44,679 nucleotides of DNA, from contig MU119569.1 in NCBI GenBank assembly GCA_014904845.1, positions 1 through 44,679 on the forward strand, written 5' to 3'. Below, piece by piece: positions 34,550-44,679 of the stretch. The notes beneath the pieces are model-generated. The model was not told where the DNA came from. It was given only the letters and a program-made list of their open reading frames with translations, and did no database searches. The position numbers and the translations under genes are program-made. How positions within the stretch are numbered: the first letter of the stretch is position 1; the number at the start of each line of letters is the position of its first letter. The stretch is from Acephala macrosclerotiorum (Eukaryota > Ascomycota > Leotiomycetes > Helotiales > Mollisiaceae).

Positions 34550-37500
34550 TTAATCAGTAATTAAACTCGTTCGATTACAAAACAGTAAAATTACTTACTA
34601 AAAAACAATAATTGAATAAAATCGATCAAACAAAAAAATTCAAATTATACGCAATTTATTAGTTTAATTAAATGTAAAAAAAAGTAATTTTTATTTATAT
34701 TAAAAAAAATTATTAAATTTCTAAAAAATATTATAATTTTACGCTCGTTTTATTTTTTTCGATTTAAAATTAATTGATTTTTTACTTTACGCTTTATCGC
34801 GTATTAATAACGAGTATTTTATTATAATTTGTTAAATAATACTAAAAATAATTTTCACGAGTTCAATACAAAAACTCGTTAAATTAATATATTTATTGAA
34901 TACGATACAATTCGATAAAATATTCTTCGAAAATACGATTATATTCTTTCAAAGTACGATTTTAATTAGAAATAAACTTTTTTATTACTTTTTCTATTTT
35001 TTGATTCAATATAATATACATTGAAATAAATATAGAATTTCAAAGTAAAAAATAATCGAAATTATAAATTATAAATAAAATATAAAAAAAATGTTTAAAA
35101 AGAAAATAAATAAAAATACGAAAAAAAAACTACGTAAAACTTTGTAAATAAACGAAATATAAATATCGAAAAAACGATTTATTAAAATTTTAAAAATATT
35201 GATAAACATTGTAAATAAAAAAAAACAATTAAAATAATCGTATAAAAAAATTGTAAAAATAAACTTAATAAAAAACTTTAATTTATAAAAGAATACAATC
35301 GATTTAAAAATAAAACAAATTTAAAAATTAGTATTTTTTACTATTTTTATTAAAAAAATTAAAAAAATAATATTAATACTTTCGAATTTCTTTTTTCAAT
35401 TACTAAAATTTGCTACAAAATTTTCTATAGAGCAAACGATATTATTTGAACGTACGATACTTTAAAAACAATTTTAAGAGCGTAATAAAATATTATTATT
35501 AAATTTGTCGTCAAAAAACGAAAACTCGAAATAAAATTCATCGTTTTTATTATTACTAAAAATTGAAAAATTATTAAAAAAATTTAATCGATTAATATAT
35601 AATTTCAATCGTGAAAATCAAATAATATTTAATTTCAATAAAGAATTAATTACTTTTATAAAAATCTATAATAATAAATTTAAATACTACGAAAAAAAAA
35701 ACTCATTGAATATATTTATATAAGTATTGTAAAAAAGCAATAAAGTACAAAGCAAAAAAATCCAATCGTAAATCAATTCGTTTTAATCAATAGACTAAAT
35801 TTATTCGAAGTAATTCGTAATCCGTAAATCAATCAATTAATCAATTAAAATAAAAATAAAAAAAATTGTTAATTAGTTTATAGTAAACGAAAACTCTTTA
35901 TGTACTAAAAAACACGTAATTAATACTACTTTCGAAATTAATTATTTACAAGGATTTTTAAAAAAAAAGTATATAATTCTATTACAATTGTCTCTTTATA
36001 TAACGAGCTCGTTTCGAGTCTCAAAAAAAACTCGCTTTAAACAAAAAACTCAAAACTCGAAATCACTCAAATTATTATCGTTTTTTTTCAAAAATCTAAT
36101 AATTTTTTCAATATTTCTATTAATACTAAACTCTTTTATAATCAGTTTTTTTTTTTCTCTTTAAAACTTAATAAAAAAAAAAAAAATAAATAAATTTCAA
36201 ACTTAAACTTATCGTTAGAAATAATTAGATACTTCTAATTATTCTCTACAAGTACTATTAATCTCTCAATCTCGCATCTAAAAAAAAATTTATTACTAAA
36301 AAATATTTTTATTTTTTTTATTTCAAAATATTGAAAAATCAATTTAATTTGAATTACAATTTGTTTTTATTAATAAATATACAAATATTTATTATCAAAC
36401 GAATTCTAATAATCTAATTATTAAAAAATCTTATATTGAACAATAAAATAATTTAAAAATTTCGCATAATAAACTATATCGAAAATTGCATCAATTCTTT
36501 CAAATTAAACACTATCGAGAAAAAATTCATCGTCAAAAAATTCTCGAAATCGACTCTCAAAAAAAGTTTAAAACTTATTATAAATTTCTTTGAATTTCTC
36601 GTAAATAATATCGCTAATAATTTTTCTATTAATATCAATAAATATTAAACTCACGAAAAATGAAATAAAAAGATTAAAATTTTTAAGATTTTCGACGTAT
36701 TTTCGATCAATAAAAATCTTTATTTTATAAATATACAATTTCAATTTTTAAGATTTTTTTTTTACAATATTTAATTAAATTTACTTTAAGAAATCTCTAA
36801 TTAAAATTCGATTTTTAGTACTAAAAAAAAAATCTATTCAAGTAATTTCTTTAAAGAATCGAAATAATCAATTTATCGTTTTTTTATAATTATTAAACTA
36901 CGAATAAATTATTTGGAGTTTACTAGAAAAAAAAAACTTAATATATAATAAATTTAAATTTTAAAACATATTCATTTTTTCTTTATAAAAAAATTAATCA
37001 ATTTTATCGTTTTAATAAAGTTTAATAAACTGAAAAAAAACAACGAAATAAAATTTTTTTTTTTTAAAAAATTAATAAAACAATAATTACAATTTGAAAT
37101 CCGTTTACAAAAATTGAACAATAAAAAAGAAAAAATTCGTTAAAAAGAATTTATTAATAATAAAATTTCAATATATTAATTTTCTTAAAAAAAAATAATA
37201 AAATATTCTTTTTTTTCATTTATTTAAAGAAATTTTACAAAGTAAAAATTATTGCAATTTTCAAATCAATAAACAATTTAATCGAGAAAATAAGCGTAAA
37301 AACGATAAAAATTTACAAAAACTAAAATCAATCTTTTGTTAATATTTTCTATTTATATTAAAAAATGGTAAAAATATTTATAAACTAAAAACGAGTATTA
37401 GAGTAAATTTAAACGAGTTAAAAACTTTTTTTCTTAGTATACAATTTATAAATTTTGAATAATCGTATTTTTATAATTTCAATTTATTTTTTATCGTTTT

Positions 37501-37550
37501 CAAAATACAAATCGAAATTCTCGTAAAATATCATATAATGAATTCGATAA
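34550..37550 (+). mobile_element. Internal region of the second LTR retroelement copy
   Basis: Begins TTAATCAGTAATTAAACTCG, matching the internal start after 5,853, and remains alignable through TTTACGCTTTATCG (34,780s; 6,030s in the other copy). No protein motif is readable. Surviving non-CpG bases are mostly C on this strand. I could not find a 3' LTR, so the right end is unknown. Confidence 0.5.
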
Positions 37551-39720
37551 AATTACTTAGTAAACGAATATTTGTAAATATTGTAAACGGTATTTAGAAT
37601 TTTAATACGATTAATAAAGTTTAAAATATTAAAAAAAGTAATATTTAATTTTTAAATATTGTTTATATTGTACACGTAATCAATTATTGAATGTATATTA
37701 TTTAATCGAAACTCGCGAATTAATCGAGATAAAATAGTATTAAATTGCAATAAAATAATAATAGTTTTATATTTTTTTAGTATAAACGTAAACATATTAT
37801 AGTATTTCTTATTATTAGTAATAAATCTTTTGAATTTGATTGATATAAAAATTAAAACGGAGAAAAAAACGAATTGAAAAATTCGAGAAATTTGAAAAAT
37901 TTGAAAAGATAAAAAGTTTTATACGAAAAAATCAATAATAATAATATTGTTATCGTTGTTATTATTATCGTTATCGTTATCGCCAATTAATAGAATTGTT
38001 TGAAGAAATAAAGTATTGATATTAATAGTTTCTTAAGATTTGGTATTTCGAATACTTATAATATTAATAATAACGATCGATTATTTTTTAAGTTTATTCG
38101 TAAAAATCGAGAAAGATTTTTTAGTATATTTTTCAATTATTAAAAGTTTATAAAAATAGAAAATAAAACGCAATTTTTTTAAATTTATTTTATTCAAATT
38201 TGTAATTATTAAATCGTTATTCGTATTTTTCAAGTATATTAACGTTTTTTTACAATTAATAAATCGAAAAAGTATTTTTATGAATAACGTATTATAGATT
38301 TTATTTCTTTTGATAATAATTATATTAATAATTTTAATAATTTCGTAAAACGTAAAACGTTTTATATGGAATATTTATTCGAGTTTTTAATATGTATATT
38401 TGTCGTAAAATCTATTAATAAAACTTTCGATAAATTATTGAAATATTTAAATTTGAAAAAATGTTTTTTAATTGTAGTATTCAAATATATTATTAAAAGT
38501 TTTAATTAGATTAAATCGAGTTTATTAAAGTGCGATACGCGATTTTTCAATTTTATTTATTTTAAAAAAAAAGTTTTTATTTAAAATTGTATATTATTTT
38601 AAAAAATTTTTAAAAAATTTTTAAAAAATTTTAAAATAATATTATTTTCAATTTTTTTTTTTATTTAATTAGAATTTTTTTTATTATATTTTTAGTTTTT
38701 ATAAATTTATTATTAATATTATTAATCGTAATTACTTTTTTTTCAAATAATAATCTGTTAATAATTTTCTATAAATTATTAAAATCGCGTTATACGATTT
38801 ATATAAATGTATTATAATTATTTTCGTTTTATTTTTTGTGTGTAAAATTTGTATTTTCAAGGTTTAATAAAGTATTTCTTTGAGATATAATAATAATATT
38901 ATAAGAGTTTCGAGAGTAAAAATTGAAATTGTAAAATTTGCGTATAAAAAAATAATATAATAAATTGATTAAATTTTGAAAGTAGAAAATATGTAAATTT
39001 GAAAAGAAAAAATCTATTAGTGAAATTGAAAAAAGTTATAAGTTTTTATGCTTGTAAAAAGATTATATAAGAAAAGCAAATAAATATTTTTGCGTTTTAA
39101 ATAATTGAAAATTGTAGAATTTGTTTATTTTTATAGAAAAAGTTTTTTAAAACGTATTAATATATGTGATTGAAATATTGTAATACTAATTTTAAATAAG
39201 AAATTTTGAAAGTTTTAAGTAAATAGTTTTATATTGATTTTTTATAAAGTGTATTAAATAAATTTTTAAAAAAAAAAAATAAAAAAAAACAAGTATTTAT
39301 AAATCGTTTTTATAGAAAAAATATATATAAATTTTTAAAAAAAATTATCGCGAAGTATTTAAGTAAATAGAGTATATTTAATTAATAAAATTATTTGTAT
39401 ATAAAGTAATACAAATTAGAATTTTAAAGAAATAAAAAAAGAAATAAATAATATTAAAAAAAAATTGTAGTTTTTGAATTGACGTAAAATTGAGAAATTA
39501 TAATTGAAAAATTTTGAAAAAAAAAAAAAAAAAAATTGAAAAAAGTTTTTTTATAAATTATAGTAAATATTATATTAACGAACGTTTATATAATTTAAAT
39601 ATAATCAAATATAATCGAAATATATTTAAATGTATTGAAATATATTTGAAAATATTTAAATATATTAAAAAATGTTTTTTATAGATTTTAAAAATTAAAA
39701 TTTTTTAGAATTTTCTAAAA
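37551..39720. repeat. RIP tract with opposite strand bias
   Basis: No gene. Surviving bases outside CpG are almost all G on this strand, opposite to both neighbours. A microsatellite-like ATCGTT repeat sits at about 37,947-37,983. Confidence 0.6.
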
Positions 39721-42700
39721 AAAAAAAAAATAATATAATTTTATTTTTTTATATAATAAAATCGTCTCAATTACAATAAAAGAAAAATGAAACTTTTAAA
39801 ACGTAAATAGAGTTTATTAAAATAAATAAAAATATTCTAAAAAAAAATCAATAAAAAAATAAAATTATTATAAATAAAAAAAAAGAAAATAGTTTTTTTT
39901 CAATTAAAAAATCGTTATTATTTCAAAGTTTAATAAGTTTTTTTTATTTATTTAATTTTTAGAAAATTATATATATTTATTTTTTTCGATTTCATTGAAT
40001 TTAAAAATACGAATTACAATTTTAATTTTTTTTTCAATTTTTTAAATATTTTATTTATTACGAAATTTTTTAATCGTTTTTTTTTTTGTATTTATATTTT
40101 TATTATCGTTAAAATCAACAAACTCAATAATATTCTCGTTTTTATTATTATTTAAAGAATTTCAATATTTATTTCTTTTAATGAATTTTTTCAAGCGATT
40201 TTTAATATATAATCTTCGAATTACTATTTTATTTATTTCTTCGAGCAAATAACTTTTTTTTAATTGATTTATTTAATGAACTCAATATAAATTTAATTAT
40301 TTATACAATAGTTTAATATTTTTAAATATATTCTAATCAATAAATTTAATATTATATATTAATATAAAATTCTTTTTTCGAATTAATTCTTTTTGTATTT
40401 AATAATAAACGTCGAAATATACTTAGTTTTATTTGCAATTATATTCTTTTTTCAATTTCGATTTTTTTATATTTTTATTTCGCATTTTAATTTATTTAAT
40501 TCTCAATTTAAAAAATTTTATTCAATTATATATTTCGTTTTAATCGAAAGTTCTTTAAGTAAAAAATCGAATTTTAATAAATAAAATAATTTCTTTACTA
40601 TAAATTATATAAAATAATATATATTTAATTAATTTATAAATAATCGTTCGATTTATAAAAAGAATAATTAATAAATATTCTAATCAATTTTTCTTGTTTT
40701 TTTTCGTCAAAATAATTAATATAATAATAATAAATTAATATTTTCATTTAATTATTTCATTTATTTTCAAATTGTATATGAAAATAGTAATTCGCTTAAT
40801 TTTGAGTCTATTTAATTCTTTGATAATAACTCTCTTGAATTCGAATTCTTTATTCAATTTTATATAATTGAAAACGTTGTATTTGCAAATAATATTATTG
40901 TAAATAAATTTAGTAATTTTTTTAGAAGTTGGATTTTTTATTAATTTGATCTCAATTCAATCAAAAAAATTATTTCGTATTATAATCAAACTATCGAACA
41001 TTCTATATTACGAAAATTTAATTATATTTATTTCAATACAATAGAATAATAAAATTATTTTTTGAGAGTACAAAGTTTTCTCGTATCTCTTTTTATTTTT
41101 GTATTAACAATCACTACAACTTACTACAAAATCTCGAACGTTTTCATAGTACTTTTTCTAGTAATATCAATTAATTACTCAATAGTAAATACTTTTTTTT
41201 TTAATATATTTAGATTTATTATATAATTCAATTATAATTATTATACGTTGTTTTAAATCGTTTAAAACAAATCGAAATAAGTAGAATTTAATAATATTTT
41301 TTTATAGTATTTTGTTTCGCATATTGTAATTAATAGATTTTCAAATTAATTTACGAAATTCTATTTTTAAAAACTATTTTAATCGTTTTAAAATTGTTAA
41401 ATACTAAACAATATTTTGAAAATAATTCGAATAATTATTATCAAAAAGAAAAATAGTATTATTATTGTTATTATTATCTAGTAATTTATTGATTTTAAAA
41501 AAAGTAATTAATGTAATATATACGAAAAATGCGATTAATATCGAAAATTGAAAATTAAAAATATTGAGTTTAAAATTTTTTTTTTAAATTTGATTTAATA
41601 ATTCAAATAAATATTTTTATTTTATATACTTATTTTTAATCACAAATAGTTTACTTTCAATCTTTCGATTAATTTTACGTTTTTTAATCGAAATTGAAAT
41701 TATTTTAATATAATTAAATTCGATTACAATAAACTTATTAATATTTGTTTTTTCTTTTGAATTATCGTTTTTTATTCGCGGTTTTCTAAATAATTCGTTT
41801 ATAACAATATAAGTACTTTTTTTAATATATTTAATTTTAAAATCGAATAATCGTATTTAAATAAATCAACGAATAATTAAAGTATTAAAAAGATTTATTA
41901 TTATTCGATTCAATTGAACGATAAACGTATTAGTATTCGTCTCAAAGATAAAATAAACGTTATATAGTTAAGATTGTAATTTGTGAAAATACTTTAAAAT
42001 TTCTCGATATTCTCTTTTTATCGTATTATAATTTCGTTTAATAATATTTCAAAATTTTAATTTGTATTGAATTACTCGTTTTCGTTTTTTATCGTTATAT
42101 TAATCGAGTATCTTTTTATATTTTTACTAATTAATATCGATATTTAGAATAATTATTTTTTATTTATTTGTAAAATCGTAATAAATTTTATAAAATATTG
42201 AAACCGTTGTAAATTTGTTTTATAAAAATACTATAACAATTTTTTACTTTTTTTTTTATTCAAAGAATTCGTTTTTTTTAATTAATTGATATAACGATTT
42301 AATAATAATATTAAAATATTAAATTTATATTTTATAATAAATATAAATTTTAATAAAAATTTTGATTTTAAAAACATTATTATATTTAATTTATTTTAAA
42401 ATTTTAATAATTTTTATACTTTCAAAAAAACGTTTTTTAAAACTATAAACGAAATTAATAATAATTATTTCGTTTTAATAGAATTATAATTTGAATTCTA
42501 TATAAATTTGAATTCTCTCGATTCGATTTAACGTTTTATTCAAATTTTAAATGTATTCAAAAACAAATCGACGAATCTTTGAAAATATTAACTCATTATT
42601 ATAATTCGTATAAAGTCTTTTGATTTTTACGTTATTTAAAAATAGTATCGCGACTTTAAAAAATACGTTTTTTAAAATTGTTATAATAATTCGAACGAAT

Positions 42701-44679
42701 TGAATTACAAAATTAATTACTTTTTAAAACGATATTATTATTCGTAGAAATTCTAATAAAATTATAAAAGTAATTATATTTTTATTTCAAATATTTAATG
42801 TAAATTAATCGTATTTAAAAAAAAAATTTATTAAAAAAACGTAAAAATATTCAATAAATTTCTTAGAAAATTTATTTACAAAAAAAAATATATTAATATC
42901 TCTCAAAGTAATTGAATTCATTTTTATAATCGCATTAATTAATCAATAAATTCTAGCGATTTTTTTCGCGATTAAAAACTATAGATTTCAATAAAAACTA
43001 TCGTTTTTTTCAAGTATTTCGCGATCGAATCGTTTTTAAAACATTTTTATTACAATCGAAAATAAAGTTTTAAAATAATAAAAATTCTTTTTTTATTACA
43101 TCGTATATTAAATTGTTTTAATACGAACAAACGAATTAATATTTTTATAAATCTTAAAAATCTTTTTTTAATTAAATACTATTATTTTTTTATAATTAAA
43201 TATTATTTTATTAAATATTTTTTTTTCAAATTCTTATAATCAATTTTCAATAAATAAAAATATTAATCGTTTAAAAATAAATCGTAATTCTTTTGATATT
43301 AAAACAATTCGCAATAATAAGTATTTTATATACTTTTTAATATACTTTTAAAATATTTTTCGCACTTTAAATTATTCGAATTAATTTTTTTATTCTTTAA
43401 AAATTTCTTTAATTTCATCGATTAAATCGATAAATCGTACTTTTTTGAACTTAAATTTATATATCGTATTAACGTTTATATTAAATAGTTTTAAATTGAA
43501 ATTGTTTAATAATAAAATTATTTTTTTTATTCGAGTTTTTTTTTTTTTTTTATACTCGAAAATCTTTCGATTTCGTTCTTTTTTAATAGAGTAAAATAAT
43601 TAGTACTTCGTATCGTTCTTTAAATATTTTCTTATAATATTTACATTTGAAAATAATAATACTATTGTAAAAAAATATTTTTTCGTTTTTTCATCGAAAA
43701 TTTTCTTATTTAAAATCTCGTTTGCTTTTTTTTTATCAAAAAAAAAAAAACGTTTTATAAAAAATCGAAAAAAATGATTTTATTTTTTATATTGTTTTAT
43801 TTGTATTTTTCTTTAAACTAATAATGTTTATTTTAATCGTATTTATTTTATATGAAATAATATTAAAAATATTTAGTAAAAAATCAAAAATAGAAAAAAA
43901 TTTATTAAAATATAAAAACCGTCTACAAATTTTAGTATTATATTGTTTTTTAATAGTATTAATATTTAGTTTTCCGCGTTATATTCTTTTTTCGATGTTT
44001 TTTCGATTCGAGAATATATATAAATATAGCAATTTCTAGTAATTTGACGCAAATAAGTTTTTAAAGAAAAAACAATTATAATCGTACAAATAAAATTAAA
44101 ATCTTTAGAATCTCGAAATATACTATTTTACGAACTATTATTTTTATATTCAATTTGTATTTTTATTGTAACAATAAATAATTGTTTTAAAAAGATTTTT
44201 TTTGTATTGTTTATAAGAAAAAAAAAGATTTTATATTCGATTTCGTATTCAATCTCTATTTTTATAATCGCTACTCTGGCGAATTCGAAATTCTATTCAA
44301 TAATAATAAACAATTAGAAATTTTCAATGTTTGCAATAATATTATCAAAATTTCAAATTATATATATAAAAACAATACAATATTTCGTTTTAATATTTAG
44401 TATTTCGCATTTTTTATTTGAATCAATTAATTTAAACAAATTAAAATGTAATTTAAAAGTAATAATAATATATTTTCTTTTAATTAATAACGAGAAATCG
44501 ATTTTTACGAGATTAATTTCGAATATTACAAAATTTTCAGTAATAGAAATAAATTAATTCGTTTTTTCAAATATTTTATAAAAACTCTAAAAAAATTATT
44601 TCATAAAATCAATGATTTTTAATATTTCTTTTATTATAACGATTTCAGTATCTATTAAAATCAAATAATGAGCGTTGTT
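39721..44679. repeat. AT-rich RIP tract with diverged repeat units
   Basis: No believable gene; short frames such as 40,393-40,584, 43,824-44,039 and 44,327-44,557 are Phe/Ile/Asn/Lys-rich noise. Related segments occur at about 40,372-40,530, 40,780-40,930 and 44,200-44,470, sharing GAATTCGAAATTCT-like, TTTGCAATAATATTAT-like and TATTTCGCATTTT motifs. Confidence 0.55.

Noticed and set aside
37947..37983. Telomere-like repeat (ATCGTT)n
   Set aside because: Short and imperfect, without TTAGGG units; it is a small microsatellite in RIP DNA.

Overview
The window looks like nuclear DNA of a filamentous ascomycete (Pezizomycotina). Three things point there: short introns of 60-66 bp with GTATGT/GTGAGT donors and CTAA-type branch sites; relics of filamentous-fungal families (a group III hybrid histidine kinase, a HET domain, a small Cys-rich fungal protein); and a very strong signature of repeat-induced point mutation (RIP). 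I cannot name the class or species from the sequence alone.

It is a two-compartment locus. About 1-4,125, 5,236-11,100 and 22,250-44,679 are extremely AT-rich (hand-counted G+C near 11% in 7,501-7,980). In the most degraded parts nearly every remaining C sits in CpG, as expected when RIP has exhausted CpA, CpT and CpC. These tracts are transposon graveyards without believable genes. Recognisable inside them are (i) an LTR retroelement with ends at about 5,400-5,853 and 10,870-11,335, plus a related LTR and internal start at about 34,150-34,550; (ii) a hairpin-rich repeat, here called R1, pristine at 4,126-5,183 but RIP-degraded at 22,801-24,070 and, inverted, at 29,500-30,108; (iii) a long direct duplication at 30.9-32.4 kb; and (iv) diverged repeat units at 40.37, 40.84 and 44.25 kb.

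The central island (about 11,100-22,250) has ordinary base composition but holds mostly broken genes. In order: a coiled-coil gene remnant (minus strand); the last exon of a Nik1/Os-1-type histidine kinase with two frameshifts; a frameshifted HET-domain relic; one gene that looks intact, a 568-residue single-pass membrane protein on the minus strand with two clean introns; a complete hAT transposon with 9-bp terminal inverted repeats, a perfect 8-bp target duplication and a 645-codon transposase frame broken only by two stop codons; a 269-bp MITE with poly-C inverted repeats in a TA target; and a small conserved Cys-rich protein with a TAG at codon 6. Several of the premature stops fit CpA to TpA changes, so mild RIP may have leaked into the island.

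The two most unusual signals are R1, with nested, covarying hairpins and coexisting pristine and fully mutated copies, and a strand-asymmetry block at about 37.55-39.72 kb, where the surviving non-CpG bases switch from C to G and back.
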